From Hydractinia symbiolongicarpus (lineage: Eukaryota > Cnidaria > Hydrozoa > Anthoathecata > Hydractiniidae): a stretch of DNA of 64,000 nt. A model generated the notes under the pieces. The model searched no databases and was not told the origin of the DNA. It worked only from the letters and a program-made list of their open reading frames with translations. The stretch is taken from assembly GCF_029227915.1 (NCBI RefSeq), contig NC_079883.1, forward strand, positions 10,168,001 through 10,232,000, read 5' to 3'. The first letter of the stretch is position 1, and every line of letters begins with the position of its first letter. Below are positions 21,050-36,535 of the stretch, piece after piece. The translations under genes and the position numbers were made by a program.

Positions 21050-21235
21050 TGGGCCGCCATCGGTAATAGTGCAACACCAAGGCAACCCGTGGTCACGGCG
21101 TGAATGAATCCACCTCCATGACCCAAGGCCAAAAATCAGATTAATATACTGACCATTCAGAGAATGGCCTACCAGATATTAAACTGATAAGAACAGATAC
21201 TACACTTGATCTTAGCCATTAGGCCGAGAAGCGAT
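21050..21235 (-). ncRNA. U2: U2 snRNA, unit 4
   Basis: No difference from unit 1 seen; upstream element at 21275-21289. Confidence 0.95.
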
Positions 21236-21557
21236 AAAGAACAAGCGTTGCCATGATAGGCATCGTCCACACACCGTAACTGCTTGTGGAGCATGTCACG
21301 TTACTGTAAAGCTTACAACTGTCACCGCGTACGGATGGACGGCGACATAGTAAAAATCACGGCTGTTGATTTAGCCGTAGGATGGAGAGCGACTGTAGCG
21401 AGTGGATGGTAACTTACATGAATGCTAACAAAGGCGACGATACTAAGTGCGTGATATTACTTTCCAATATGTCTGCGTACATTCCGTTTATCAACGCATT
21501 ACGCCAGAACGTGCGCGCGCGTTACACAGTAGACCATGCAGCCGAAATGCGACAGTG

Positions 21558-21630
21558 CGACCCTGCCAGGAGTCGAACCTGGAATCCCCTGATTCGTAGT
21601 CAGATGCCTTATCCATTGGGCCACAGGGCC
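21558..21630 (-). tRNA. tRNA-Arg: tRNA-Arg(ACG), unit 4
   Basis: No difference from unit 1 seen; anticodon at 21595-21597. Confidence 0.96.
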
Positions 21631-22209
21631 ATGCTTATGACTTCGCCCCATCGTCATTTTGGCTTGCGCATTCGTTTTACTTACGACAGAATTCTTCGTG
21701 TTTGTAGCCATGAAAGAAAGGGACTTCTGTGAGTGAATTTTTTTACTGTGGTCTAATAAAAAAGTCGAAACGCAGTGCCCAATATATGAATTGCTCCTAA
21801 TAGCCGGAAACAGGCCGTGTCGATGATGTAGGCCGACATACGCAACGCAAACCAAAGAACGCTTTATGAAAATCCTAACACGAGCGCGGAAGAAGCCCAA
21901 ATTAACAGACTAGATGTAATGCTGAAGACCTCAAACTCCAGCAGCTTCTCTTGCAGACTATTGCGTCGTACTACAAATAAAAATTAACATGCTTTCGCAT
22001 AGTCGCGGCACCCAAAACGGACATTATACGATGTACAGAAACACACATTTCTGTTTTCGCGCCAAATCAATTCCCGGGAGTGGTACTTTTACGTCCGCAT
22101 ACTTCGCACCGTCTTAAATTATATCTCATTTACACGGTAATGTTTAGTATACTTCTACTGTGATAACAAGCATCGTTTATCGTTGGATTGTTGTAAGAAA
22201 ACATTAAAA

Positions 22210-22761
22210 ATGAGTGAAGCAGCTTCTCCAAAGAAAATCGCACCCAAGAAGAAACCTGCTGCAAAGAAGACAGCTGATCACCCTAAATATGTGGACATGA
22301 TCAAGGCTGCTATCGCTACCCTAAAGGAACGCGGTGGTTCATCTCGCCAAGCTATTACAAAATATATTCATGCAAATTACAAAGTTGCTGAAAACTCAGA
22401 TCATCATCTGAAAATGGCTCTTAAACGAGGAGTAACATCAGGCGATTTGATTCAAACTAAAGGCACTGGTGCTTCTGGATCATTCAAGCTAGGTCAGGTA
22501 AAAAAAGAAAAACCTAAGAAAAAGGCCGCAGCAAAAAAGCCAACGGCAAAGAAGCCTACTGCAAAGAAAAGTACACCAAAAAAGAAGCCAGCAAAGAAGA
22601 GCACGCCAAAGAAAGCAGCAAAGAAGCCTGCCACAAAGAAAGCCTCGGCTAAGAAACCAGCAGCTAAGAAACCCACAAAGAAGCCTGTTGCTAAAAAACC
22701 TGCAGCAAAGAAGGTCAAAAAGACTCCCAAAAAGGCAGCAAAGAAGACCGCAAAAAAATAA
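22210..22761 (+). CDS. H1: Histone H1, unit 4
   Basis: Same protein as unit 1. Stem-loop at 22794-22809. Confidence 0.97.
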   Translation: MSEAASPKKIAPKKKPAAKKTADHPKYVDMIKAAIATLKERGGSSRQAITKYIHANYKVAENSDHHLKMALKRGVTSGDLIQTKGTGASGSFKLGQVKKEKPKKKAAAKKPTAKKPTAKKSTPKKKPAKKSTPKKAAKKPATKKASAKKPAAKKPTKKPVAKKPAAKKVKKTPKKAAKKTAKK

Positions 22762-23122
22762 TTTGTGTGTATCTGGCTATTACATTAACAAACGGCTATT
22801 TTTATAGCCACACATTTACAAAAAAACATTATCTTGGTACAAAGTTAAACTTGTTTAAGTCACTTAAACAGTTAAAAAAGAGTAAATTTAAGATTAGATT
22901 CCCTAAGTTTAAGTATTTTCGTTTTTAAATTTCTTATTTTCTTGCTTTTACTTTTCTTGCCCTTCATATTTTTAACATTGTCAAACTTTATGTAGCATAA
23001 AATTTTTATGTAGCATAAAATTTAAACAGAAAGCAGGACAAAGTTTGATATAAAAAGCTAGCCGTAATATTTTTTATGGATGTGTGGCTATAAAAATAGC
23101 CGTTTTTTGTTTGGTAAGATGC

Positions 23123-23536
<414 letters not shown>

Positions 23537-24014
23537 TTAAGAAGTCGATGTAGTACGGATACACAAGACGGTCTAAAATGCACTATCGCGCCAAAGTTTT
23601 ATTTCTCATATTGATTGACAGCTAAGGTTCAAAACAAACCATTTGATTGGTGCTAAGAAAGTAATTTCTGATTGGCTGCATAATGACATTACGCTCATTA
23701 CTTTAACATTTTTATAAAATCTGTGTTTTTTGGCTACGGGAAAACGGCTGTATCTTCTGATACACAAAAGCTTTTGACTTTTTTTTTTTTTAGTAAGTAG
23801 CAGAAGGTTTGGCGAATTCCAACGATGCCAAATTTATTGCCTTACTGAAACATTAAGACCACGAATTTTTAAAAAAACTACAGTTTTACTTAAAAAAATG
23901 TACAAAATGTTCGGAACATTTTGTAATGACGCAACTCTATTGGTTAATTAGGGTGTTTCCACGAGCAGTAGGTAATTTTATGGCCTCTTTTTAAAGCTGT
24001 CTGAATTCTGTTAA

Positions 24015-24371
<357 letters not shown>

Positions 24372-24831
24372 GCGTTGTCATTGCTCAACAAAAACGGCTA
24401 TTTTTATAGCCACAAATCTTTTAAAACATTACTTTGTGCACGCTTCCAAATTACACAATGTGTAAAGTCTTGTCACAGTTACATTTATTGCTATACGATA
24501 CTATGTCATATATGACACAAAAAAAATTTAGAAATACTTTGTAGGGTTAATTTGCCTGGGAGTGTTTCCGTGAAAAGCTGGGTTAAGTTAAATGTAAGCA
24601 ATAACATGGATCAATGTACTTGTCTTTTCTGCAAGTACAGCTAATAATACGTATGAAAAGTGAAGCTAATCCACACACACATGGGGAAGTATTTTAAATG
24701 TAGGCTAGTGTTCTTAAGCACATTATTTAGAAGTTTTATTAACTTCGGTTAACTTGTAGTGACGCCAAGTAAATGTTTTTTTAAAGATGTGTGGTCTTAA
24801 AAAAGACCGTTTGTGTTTGGTAGACGTTGGT

Positions 24832-25236
24832 TTACTTGCTGCTTGTGTATTTTGTGACGGCTTTTGTTCCTTCACTGACTGCGTGTTTTGCAAGTTCTCC
24901 AGGCAAGAGAAGACGTACTGCGGTTTGAATTTCACGAGAAGAGATGGTCGACTTTTTGTTTTGAAGAGCCAAACGCGAAGCTTCGGAAGCAATGCGCTCA
25001 AAGATGTCGTTGACAAATGAGTTCATGATGCTCATAGCTTTGCTTGAAACTCCGACATCTGGGTGAACTTGTTTCAAAACATTGTAGATGTAAATAGCAT
25101 AACTTTCCTTTCTCTTTCTCTTGCGTTTCTTTTCACCAGTTCCACCAATCTTTCCTCCTTTTTTGCCGGCTCTTTTTTCACCTTTCTTGGCTACTTTAGG
25201 TGCCTGTTTTCCTCCTTTAGCTGCTGCGTCAGACAT
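24832..25236 (-). CDS. H2B: Histone H2B, unit 5
   Basis: Same protein as unit 1. Stem-loop at 24793-24808. Confidence 0.98.
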   Translation of the reverse strand: MSDAAAKGGKQAPKVAKKGEKRAGKKGGKIGGTGEKKRKRKRKESYAIYIYNVLKQVHPDVGVSSKAMSIMNSFVNDIFERIASEASRLALQNKKSTISSREIQTAVRLLLPGELAKHAVSEGTKAVTKYTSSK

Positions 25237-25520
25237 GGTTAAAAATTTTTGCTACTTAACTTGTAAATAAGCATTAAACTGCAAGTCAAAACTTTTTGTT
25301 TATAAGTAAAAAAATCGGATCGAATTCGATCCGAAAACGCCGATACGCAATTTAATTGGTTAAAAAAAAAATCTTTTGTTTAATACTTAATTATGATTGG
25401 TTAAAAAAACATGATTTCGATCCTATTTTTATGATGAAAAAACGAGTAAAGTTTATTTCGTTAACACTTACGTTAAATATTCGTACGTTTTTGTATTAAC
25501 TTACAAATCAAATCGCAGTT

Positions 25521-25901
25521 ATGTCTGGACGTGGAAAAGGTGGAAAAGCTAAGGCTAAAGCCAAGACAAGATCCTCAAGAGCTGGACTTCAATTTCCAGT
25601 CGGTAGAGTGCATAGATTCCTTCGTAGAGGGCACTATGCTAACCGAATTGGATCTGGAGCACCAGTTTACTTAGCAGCCGTCTTGGAATATTTATCTGCT
25701 GAGATATTGGAGTTGGCTGGTAACGCAGCAAGAGACAACAAAAAAGCTAGGATTATTCCAAGACATTTACAATTGGCTGTTCGTAATGATGAAGAATTAA
25801 ACAAACTTTTGAGCGGTGTAACCATTGCAGCTGGTGGTGTTTTGCCAAACATTCAAGCTGTCTTACTCCCAAAGAAGAACGACAAAGGACAGAAGAAGTA
25901 A
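25521..25901 (+). CDS. H2A: Histone H2A, unit 5
   Basis: Same protein as unit 1. Stem-loop at 25924-25939. Confidence 0.98.
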   Translation: MSGRGKGGKAKAKAKTRSSRAGLQFPVGRVHRFLRRGHYANRIGSGAPVYLAAVLEYLSAEILELAGNAARDNKKARIIPRHLQLAVRNDEELNKLLSGVTIAAGGVLPNIQAVLLPKKNDKGQKK

Positions 25902-26098
25902 ACCGCTACACTCAGAAAACAACGGCTATTTTTATAGCCACACATCTTTAAAAAAACATTGTTTTTTTCACAAAACTATAACCTTAAAGTCTAATAGATA
26001 ATCCATGCATACGCCTTGTCCTAAGTAACTCAAAGAAATTAAATAAAAAAATTTGATCACAACGTCAAAATAAATTGCACGTATTTGCACCTACTAAT

Positions 26099-26218
26099 GT
26101 CTACGGCCATACCACGATGAACACACCCGTTCTCGTCTGATCACGGAAGTTAAGCATCGTCGGGCCGGGATAGTACTTGGATGGGGGACCGCCTGGGAAC
26201 TCCCGGTGTCGTAGGCTT
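26099..26218 (+). rRNA. 5S rRNA: 5S rRNA, unit 5
   Basis: No difference from unit 1 seen. Confidence 0.97.
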
Positions 26219-26545
26219 TTCATTTTCATTTGCTGTGATATATTTCTTGTTATAACAATTAAGGAACGTGGCGGTTGTTGAAAGTGTTTCCTATGACATT
26301 TTCCTACGACATTTTCAGGTGATAGTACGAGAAAAAAGAGCTTTCAAATGCATACAAACTCGATCTATTGCCGATCATCCAATAACCCTGACGGAATGGC
26401 AAATAAAATAAAATTCCGCCGCCTTCCGAGGACTTATATCGCAATCACGTTTCGTAACAGCCAAGCGAGGTTTTACCTTAGCGTTTAAGTCACCACCGAC
26501 ATTTGGCCGCGCAACTTTTCTAAGCTCATTCATTTTGACTTAAGG

Positions 26546-26710
26546 AGGGGGCGAGCGCGGACGCAGGCCCCCACTACCAGAAATTGTACGGTCGAGTTAC
26601 TGACGTTTGCAGTAATCGCAGAGGTCAGCCCAAGCGTAGTGCAATGCAAGAGCCTCACTCTGGAAGAAAACCCTCATTGATCAGTCTTTACTTCCCCGTC
26701 AGGTAAGTAT
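26546..26710 (-). ncRNA. U1: U1 snRNA, unit 5
   Basis: No difference from unit 1 seen; upstream element at 26753-26767. Confidence 0.95.
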
Positions 26711-26901
26711 GAGTTGGAACTGCACCGTAGCATGAGGGTACCCTTCAAAGTTTGTTAATGCTTGTGGCTTGAGTGTGTTATAAACTGCCGTGTCGCGGGG
26801 CATAGGCTGTATTCTCCCCCAGTGTACGCGTTTTGTTCCCGCCGTTGACTATGCAGAGTGCCGTCGGAAAGAGGACTGCTATTATTCTTTTATTGCTTAT
26901 G

Positions 26902-27087
26902 TGGGCCGCCATCGGTAATAGTGCAACACCAAGGCAACCCGTGGTCACGGCGTGAATGAATCCACCTCCATGACCCAAGGCCAAAAATCAGATTAATATA
27001 CTGACCATTCAGAGAATGGCCTACCAGATATTAAACTGATAAGAACAGATACTACACTTGATCTTAGCCATTAGGCCGAGAAGCGAT
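26902..27087 (-). ncRNA. U2: U2 snRNA, unit 5
   Basis: The RNA is unchanged; A to T at 26846 lies about 55 bases past its 3' end and C to G at 27198 about 110 bases upstream. Upstream element at 27127-27141. Confidence 0.95.
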
Positions 27088-27409
27088 AAAGAACAAGCGT
27101 TGCCATGATAGGCATCGTCCACACACCGTAACTGCTTGTGGAGCATGTCACGTTACTGTAAAGCTTACAACTGTCACCGCGTACGGATGGACGGCGAGAT
27201 AGTAAAAATCACGGCTGTTGATTTAGCCGTAGGATGGAGAGCGACTGTAGCGAGTGGATGGTAACTTACATGAATGCTAACAAAGGCGACGATACTAAGT
27301 GCGTGATATTACTTTCCAATATGTCTGCGTACATTCCGTTTATCAACGCATTACGCCAGAACGTGCGCGCGCGTTACACAGTAGACCATGCAGCCGAAAT
27401 GCGACAGTG

Positions 27410-27482
27410 CGACCCTGCCAGGAGTCGAACCTGGAATCCCCTGATTCGTAGTCAGATGCCTTATCCATTGGGCCACAGGGCC
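27410..27482 (-). tRNA. tRNA-Arg: tRNA-Arg(ACG), unit 5
   Basis: No difference from unit 1 seen; anticodon at 27447-27449. Confidence 0.96.
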
Positions 27483-28061
27483 ATGCTTATGACTTCGCCC
27501 CATCGTCATTTTGGCTTGCGCATTCGTTTTACTTACGACAGAATTCTTCGTGTTTGTAGCCATGAAAGAAAGGGACTTCTGTGAGTGAATTTTTTTACTG
27601 TGGTCTAATAAAAAAGTCGAAACGCAGTGCCCAATATATGAATTGCTCCTAATAGCCGGAAACAGGCCGTGTCGATGATGTAGGCCGACATACGCAACGC
27701 AAACCAAAGAACGCTTTATGAAAATCCTAACACGAGCGCGGAAGAAGCCCAAATTAACAGACTAGATGTAATGCTGAAGACCTCAAACTCCAGCAGCTTC
27801 TCTTGCAGACTATTGCGTCGTACTACAAATAAAAATTAACATGCTTTCGCATAGTCGCGGCACCCAAAACGGACATTATACGATGTACAGAAACACACAT
27901 TTCTGTTTTCGCGCCAAATCAATTCCCGGGAGTGGTACTTTTACGTCCGCATACTTCGCACCGTCTTAAATTATATCTCATTTACACGGTAATGTTTAGT
28001 ATACTTCTACTGTGATAACAAGCATCGTTTATCGTTGGATTGTTGTAAGAAAACATTAAAA

Positions 28062-28613
28062 ATGAGTGAAGCAGCTTCTCCAAAGAAAATCGCACCCAAG
28101 AAGAAACCTGCTGCAAAGAAGACAGCTGATCACCCTAAATATGTGGACATGATCAAGGCTGCTATCGCTACCCTAAAGGAACGCGGTGGTTCATCTCGCC
28201 AAGCTATTACAAAATATATTCATGCAAATTACAAAGTTGCTGAAAACTCAGATCATCATCTGAAAATGGCTCTTAAACGAGGAGTAACATCAGGCGATTT
28301 GATTCAAACTAAAGGCACTGGTGCTTCTGGATCATTCAAGCTAGGTCAGGTAAAAAAAGAAAAACCTAAGAAAAAGGCCGCAGCAAAAAAGCCAACGGCA
28401 AAGAAGCCTACTGCAAAGAAAAGTACACCAAAAAAGAAGCCAGCAAAGAAGAGCACGCCAAAGAAAGCAGCAAAGAAGCCTGCCACAAAGAAAGCCTCGG
28501 CTAAGAAACCAGCAGCTAAGAAACCCACAAAGAAGCCTGTTGCTAAAAAACCTGCAGCAAAGAAGGTCAAAAAGACTCCCAAAAAGGCAGCAAAGAAGAC
28601 CGCAAAAAAATAA
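28062..28613 (+). CDS. H1: Histone H1, unit 5
   Basis: Same protein as unit 1. Stem-loop at 28646-28661. Confidence 0.97.
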   Translation: MSEAASPKKIAPKKKPAAKKTADHPKYVDMIKAAIATLKERGGSSRQAITKYIHANYKVAENSDHHLKMALKRGVTSGDLIQTKGTGASGSFKLGQVKKEKPKKKAAAKKPTAKKPTAKKSTPKKKPAKKSTPKKAAKKPATKKASAKKPAAKKPTKKPVAKKPAAKKVKKTPKKAAKKTAKK

Positions 28614-28974
28614 TTTGTGTGTATCTGGCTATTACATTAACAAACGGCTATTTTTATAGCCACACATTTACAAAAAAACATTATCTTGGTACAAAGTTAA
28701 ACTTGTTTAAGTCACTTAAACAGTTAAAAAAGAGTAAATTTAAGATTAGATTCCCTAAGTTTAAGTATTTTCGTTTTTAAATTTCTTATTTTCTTGCTTT
28801 TACTTTTCTTGCCCTTCATATTTTTAACATTGTCAAACTTTATGTAGCATAAAATTTTTATGTAGCATAAAATTTAAACAGAAAGCAGGACAAAGTTTGA
28901 TATAAAAAGCTAGCCGTGATATTTTTTATGGATGTGTGGCTATAAAAATAGCCGTTTTTTGTTTGGTAAGATGC

Positions 28975-29388
<414 letters not shown>

Positions 29389-29866
29389 TTAAGAAGTCGA
29401 TGTAGTACGGATACACAAGACGGTCTAAAATGCACTATCGCGCCAAAGTTTTATTTCTCATATTGATTGACAGCTAAGGTTCAAAACAAACCATTTGATT
29501 GGTGCTAAGAAAGTAATTTCTGATTGGCTGCATAATGACATTACGCTCATTACTTTAACATTTTTATAAAATCTGTGTTTTTTGGCTACGGGAAAACGGC
29601 TGTATCTTCTGATACACAAAAGCTTTTGACTTTTTTTTTTTTTAGTAAGTAGCAGAAGGTTTGGCGAATTCCAACGATGCCAAATTTATTGCCTTACTGA
29701 AACATTAAGACCACGAATTTTTAAAAAAACTACAGTTTTACTTAAAAAAATGTACAAAATGTTCGGAACATTTTGTAATGACGCAACTCTATTGGTTAAT
29801 TAGGGTGTTTCCACGAGCAGTAGGTAATTTTATGGCCTCTTTTTAAAGCTGTCTGAATTCTGTTAA

Positions 29867-30223
<357 letters not shown>

Positions 30224-30683
30224 GCGTTGTCATTGCTCAACAAAAACGGCTATTTTTATAGCCACAAATCTTTTAAAACATTACTTTGTGCACGCTTCCA
30301 AATTACACAATGTGTAAAGTCTTGTCACAGTTACATTTATTGCTATACGATACTATGTCATATATGACACAAAAAAAATTTAGAAATACTTTGTAGGGTT
30401 AATTTGCCTGGGAGTGTTTCCGTGAAAAGCTGGGTTAAGTTAAATGTAAGCAATAACATGGATCAATGTACTTGTCTTTTCTGCAAGTACAGCTAATAAT
30501 ACGTATGAAAAGTGAAGCTAATCCACACACACATGGGGAAGTATTTTAAATGTAGGCTAGTGTTCTTAAGCACATTATTTAGAAGTTTTATTAACTTCGG
30601 TCAACTTGTAGTGACGCCAAGTAAATGTTTTTTTAAAGATGTGTGGTCTTAAAAAAGACCGTTTGTGTTTGGTAGACGTTGGT

Positions 30684-31088
30684 TTACTTGCTGCTTGTGT
30701 ATTTTGTGACGGCTTTTGTTCCTTCACTGACTGCGTGTTTTGCAAGTTCTCCAGGCAAGAGAAGACGTACTGCGGTTTGAATTTCACGAGAAGAGATGGT
30801 CGACTTTTTGTTTTGAAGAGCCAAACGCGAAGCTTCGGAAGCAATGCGCTCAAAGATGTCGTTGACAAATGAGTTCATGATGCTCATAGCTTTGCTTGAA
30901 ACTCCGACATCTGGGTGAACTTGTTTCAAAACATTGTAGATGTAAATAGCATAACTTTCCTTTCTCTTTCTCTTGCGTTTCTTTTCACCAGTTCCACCAA
31001 TCTTTCCTCCTTTTTTGCCGGCTCTTTTTTCACCTTTCTTGGCTACTTTAGGTGCCTGTTTTCCTCCTTTAGCTGCTGCGTCAGACAT
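30684..31088 (-). CDS. H2B: Histone H2B, unit 6
   Basis: Same protein as unit 1. Stem-loop at 30645-30660. T to C at 30602 lies in the flank past the stem-loop. Confidence 0.98.
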   Translation of the reverse strand: MSDAAAKGGKQAPKVAKKGEKRAGKKGGKIGGTGEKKRKRKRKESYAIYIYNVLKQVHPDVGVSSKAMSIMNSFVNDIFERIASEASRLALQNKKSTISSREIQTAVRLLLPGELAKHAVSEGTKAVTKYTSSK

Positions 31089-31372
31089 GGTTAAAAATTT
31101 TTGCTACTTAACTTGTAAATAAGCATTAAACTGCAAGTCAAAACTTTTTGTTTATAAGTAAAAAAATCGGATCGAATTCGATCCGAAAACGCCGATACGC
31201 AATTTAATTGGTTAAAAAAAAAATCTTTTGTTTAATACTTAATTATGATTGGTTAAAAAAACATGATTTCGATCCTATTTTTATGATGAAAAAACGAGTA
31301 AAGTTTATTTCGTTAACACTTACGTTAAATATTCGTACGTTTTTGTATTAACTTACAAATCAAATCGCAGTT

Positions 31373-31753
31373 ATGTCTGGACGTGGAAAAGGTGGAAAAG
31401 CTAAGGCTAAAGCCAAGACAAGATCCTCAAGAGCTGGACTTCAATTTCCAGTCGGTAGAGTGCATAGATTCCTTCGTAGAGGGCACTATGCTAACCGAAT
31501 TGGATCTGGAGCACCAGTTTACTTAGCAGCCGTCTTGGAATATTTATCTGCTGAGATATTGGAGTTGGCTGGTAACGCAGCAAGAGACAACAAAAAAGCT
31601 AGGATTATTCCAAGACATTTACAATTGGCTGTTCGTAATGATGAAGAATTAAACAAACTTTTGAGCGGTGTAACCATTGCAGCTGGTGGTGTTTTGCCAA
31701 ACATTCAAGCTGTCTTACTCCCAAAGAAGAACGACAAAGGACAGAAGAAGTAA
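31373..31753 (+). CDS. H2A: Histone H2A, unit 6
   Basis: Same protein as unit 1. Stem-loop at 31776-31791. Confidence 0.98.
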   Translation: MSGRGKGGKAKAKAKTRSSRAGLQFPVGRVHRFLRRGHYANRIGSGAPVYLAAVLEYLSAEILELAGNAARDNKKARIIPRHLQLAVRNDEELNKLLSGVTIAAGGVLPNIQAVLLPKKNDKGQKK

Positions 31754-31950
31754 ACCGCTACACTCAGAAAACAACGGCTATTTTTATAGCCACACATCTT
31801 TAAAAAAACATTGTTTTTTTCACAAAACTATAACCTTAAAGTCTAATAGATAATCCATGCATACGCCTTGTCCTAAGTAACTCAAAGAAATTAAATAAAA
31901 AAATTTGATCACAACGTCAAAATAAATTGCACGTATTTGCACCTACTAAT

Positions 31951-32070
31951 GTCTACGGCCATACCACGATGAACACACCCGTTCTCGTCTGATCACGGAA
32001 GTTAAGCATCGTCGGGCCGGGATAGTACTTGGATGGGGGACCGCCTGGGAACTCCCGGTGTCGTAGGCTT
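31951..32070 (+). rRNA. 5S rRNA: 5S rRNA, unit 6
   Basis: No difference from unit 1 seen, although this unit is otherwise the most divergent. Confidence 0.97.
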
Positions 32071-32397
32071 TTCATTTTCATTTGCTGTGATATATTTCTT
32101 GTTATAACAATTAAGGAACGTGGCGGTTGTTGAAAGTGTTTCCTATGACATTTTCCTACGACATTTTCAGGTGATAGTACGAGAAAAAAGAGCTTTCAAA
32201 TCCATACAAACTCGATCTATTGCCGATCATCCAATAACCCTGACGGAATGGCAAATAAAATAAAATTCCGCCGCCTTCCGAGGACTTATATCGCAATCAC
32301 GTTTCGTAACAGCCAAGCGAGGTTTTACCTTAGCGTTTAAGTCACCACCGACATTTGGCCGCGCAACTTTTCTAAGCTCATTCATTTTGACTTAAGG

Positions 32398-32562
32398 AGG
32401 GGGCGAGCGCGGACGCAGGCCCCCACTACCAGAAATTGTACGGTCGAGTTACTGACGTTTGCAGTAATCGCAGAGGTCAGCCCAAGCGTAGTGCAATGCA
32501 AGAGCCTCACTCTGGAAGAAAACCCTCATTGATCAGTCTTTACTTCCCCGTCAGGTAAGTAT
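32398..32562 (-). ncRNA. U1: U1 snRNA, unit 6
   Basis: No difference in the RNA seen; upstream element at 32605-32619. G to C at 32202 lies about 200 bases past the 3' end. Confidence 0.95.
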
Positions 32563-32753
32563 GAGTTGGAACTGCACCGTAGCATGAGGGTACCCTTCAA
32601 AGTTTGTTAATGCTTGTGGCTTGAGTGTGTTATAAACTGCCGTGTCGCGGGGCATAGGCTGTATTCTCCCCCAGTGTACGCGTTTTGTTCCCGCCGTAGA
32701 CTATGCAGAGTGCCGTCGGAAAGAGGACTGCTATTATTCTTTTATTGCTTATG

Positions 32754-32939
32754 TGGGCCGCCATCGGTAATAGTGCAACACCAAGGCAACCCGTGGTCAC
32801 GGCGTGAATGAATCCACCTCCATGACCCAAGGCCAAAAATCAGATTAATATACTGACCATTCAGAGAATGGCCTACCAGATATTAAACTGATAAGAACAG
32901 ATACTACACTTGATCTTAGCCATTAGGCCGAGAAGCGAT
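32754..32939 (-). ncRNA. U2: U2 snRNA, unit 6
   Basis: No difference from unit 1 seen; upstream element at 32979-32993. Confidence 0.95.
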
Positions 32940-33261
32940 AAAGAACAAGCGTTGCCATGATAGGCATCGTCCACACACCGTAACTGCTTGTGGAGCATGT
33001 CACGTTACTGTAAAGCTTACAACTGTCACCGCGTACGGATGGACGGCGACATAGTAAAAATCACGGCTGTTGATTTAGCCGTAGGATGGAGAGCGACTGT
33101 AGCGAGTGGATGGTAACTTACATGAATGCTAACAAAGGCGACGATACTAAGTGCGTGATATTACTTTCCAATATGTCTGCGTACATTCCGTTTATCAACG
33201 CATTACGCCAGAACGTGCGCGCGCGTTACACAGTAGACCATGCAGCCGAAATGCGACAGTG

Positions 33262-33334
33262 CTACCCTGCCAGGAGTCGAACCTGGAATCCCCTGATTCG
33301 TAGTCAGATGCCTTATCCATTGGGCCACAGGGCC
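33262..33334 (-). tRNA. tRNA-Arg: tRNA-Arg(ACG), unit 6 (acceptor mismatch)
   Basis: The plus-strand change G to T at 33263 makes tRNA position 72 A instead of C, so the terminal acceptor pair G1-C72 becomes a G1/A72 mismatch. Anticodon (33299-33301), T arm and promoter boxes are unchanged. End processing or charging of this copy may be impaired; ten normal copies are in the window. Confidence 0.94.
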
Positions 33335-33913
33335 ATGCTTATGACTTCGCCCCATCGTCATTTTGGCTTGCGCATTCGTTTTACTTACGACAGAATTCTT
33401 CGTGTTTGTAGCCATGAAAGAAAGGGACTTCTGTGAGTGAATTTTTTTACTGTGGTCTAATAAAAAAGTCGAAACGCAGTGCCCAATATATGAATTGCTC
33501 CTAATAGCCGGAAACAGGCCGTGTCGATGATGTAGGCCGACATACGCAACGCAAACCAAAGAACGCTTTATGAAAATCCTAACACGAGCGCGGAAGAAGC
33601 CCAAATTAACAGACTAGATGTAATGCTGAAGACCTCAAACTCCAGCAGCTTCTCTTGCAGACTATTGCGTCGTACTACAAATAAAAATTAACATGCTTTC
33701 GCATAGTCGCGGCACCCAAAACGGACATTATACGATGTACAGAAACACACATTTCTGTTTTCGCGCCAAATCAATTCCCGGGAGTGGTACTTTTACGTCC
33801 GCATACTTCGCACCGTCTTAAATTATATCTCATTTACACGGTAATGTTTAGTATACTTCTACTGTGATAACAAGCATCGTTTATCGTTGGATTGTTGTAA
33901 GAAAACATTAAAA

Positions 33914-34465
33914 ATGAGTGAAGCAGCTTCTCCAAAGAAAATCGCACCCAAGAAGAAACCTGCTGCAAAGAAGACAGCTGATCACCCTAAATATGTGGAC
34001 ATGATCAAGGCTGCTATCGCTACCCTAAAGGAACGCGGTGGTTCATCTCGCCAAGCTATTACAAAATATATTCATGCAAATTACAAAGTTGCTAAAAACT
34101 CAGATCATCATCTGAAAATGGCTCTTAAACGAGGAGTAACATCAGGCGATTTGATTCAAACTAAAGGCACTGGTGCTTCTGGATCATTCAAGCTAGGTCA
34201 GGTAAAAAAAGAAAAACCTAAGAAAAAGGCCGCAGCAAAAAAGCCAACGGCAAAGAAGCCTACTGCAAAGAAAAGTACACCAAAAAAGAAGCCAGCAAAG
34301 AAGAGCACGCCAAAGAAAGCAGCAAAGAAGCCTGCCACAAAGAAAGCCTCGGCTAAGAAACCAGCAGCTAAGAAACCCACAAAGAAGCCTGTTGCTAAAA
34401 AACCTGCAGCAAAGAAGGTCAAAAAGACTCCCAAAAAGGCAGCAAAGAAGACCGCAAAAAAATAA
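33914..34465 (+). CDS. H1: Histone H1, unit 6 (Glu61Lys variant)
   Basis: G to A at 34094 turns GAA into AAA, so the globular domain reads YKVAKNSD instead of YKVAENSD, a gain of two positive charges near its second helix. Private to this unit. Stem-loop at 34498-34513 is normal. Confidence 0.97.
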   Translation: MSEAASPKKIAPKKKPAAKKTADHPKYVDMIKAAIATLKERGGSSRQAITKYIHANYKVAKNSDHHLKMALKRGVTSGDLIQTKGTGASGSFKLGQVKKEKPKKKAAAKKPTAKKPTAKKSTPKKKPAKKSTPKKAAKKPATKKASAKKPAAKKPTKKPVAKKPAAKKVKKTPKKAAKKTAKK

Positions 34466-34826
34466 TTTGTGTGTATCTGGCTATTACATTAACAAACGGC
34501 TATTTTTATAGCCACACATTTACAAAAAAACATTATCTTGGTACAAAGTTAAACTTGTTTAAGTCACTTAAACAGTTAAAAAAGAGTAAATTTAAGATTA
34601 GATTCCCTAAGTTTAAGTATTTTCGTTTTTAAATTTCTTATTTTCTTGCTTTTACTTTTCTTGCCCTTCATATTTTTAACATTGTCAAACTTTATGTAGC
34701 ATAAAATTTTTATGTAGCATAAAATTTAAACAGAAAGCAGGACAAAGTTTGATATAAAAAGCTAGCCGTAATATTTTTTATGGATGTGTGGCTATAAAAA
34801 TAGCCGTTTTTTGTTTGGTAAGATGC

Positions 34827-35240
<414 letters not shown>

Positions 35241-35718
35241 TTAAGAAGTCGATGTAGTACGGATACACAAGACGGTCTAAAATGCACTATCGCGCCAAAG
35301 TTTTATTTCTCATATTGATTGACAGCTAAGGTTCAAAACAAACCATTTGATTGGTGCTAAGAAAGTAATTTCTGATTGGCTGCATAATGACATTACGCTC
35401 ATTACTTTAACATTTTTATAAAATCTGTGTTTTTTGGCTACGGGAAAACGGCTGTATCTTCTGATACACAAAAGCTTTTGACTTTTTTTTTTTTTAGTAA
35501 GTAGCAGAAGGTTTGGCGAATTCCAACGATGCCAAATTTATTGCCTTACTGAAACATTAAGACCACGAATTTTTAAAAAAACTACAGTTTTACTTAAAAA
35601 AATGTACAAAATGTTCGGAACATTTTGTAATGACGCAACTCTATTGGTTAATTAGGGTGTTTCCACGAGCAGTAGGTAATTTTATGGCCTCTTTTTAAAG
35701 CTGTCTGAATTCTGTTAA

Positions 35719-36075
<357 letters not shown>

Positions 36076-36535
36076 GCGTTGTCATTGCTCAACAAAAACG
36101 GCTATTTTTATAGCCACAAATCTTTTAAAACATTACTTTGTGCACGCTTCCAAATTACACAATGTGTAAAGTCTTGTCACAGTTACATTTATTGCTATAC
36201 GATACTATGTCATATATGACACAAAAAAAATTTAGAAATACTTTGTAGGGTTAATTTGCCTGGGAGTGTTTCCGTGAAAAGCTGGGTTAAGTTAAATGTA
36301 AGCAATAACATGGATCAATGTACTTGTCTTTTCTGCAAGTACAGCTAATAATACGTATGAAAAGTGAAGCTAATCCACACACACATGGGGAAGTATTTTA
36401 AATGTAGGCTAGTGTTCTTAAGCACATTATTTAGAAGTTTTATAAACTTCGGTTAACTTGTAGTGACGCCAAGTAAATGTTTTTTTAAAGATGTGTGGTC
36501 TTAAAAAAGACCGTTTGTGTTTGGTAGACGTTGGT

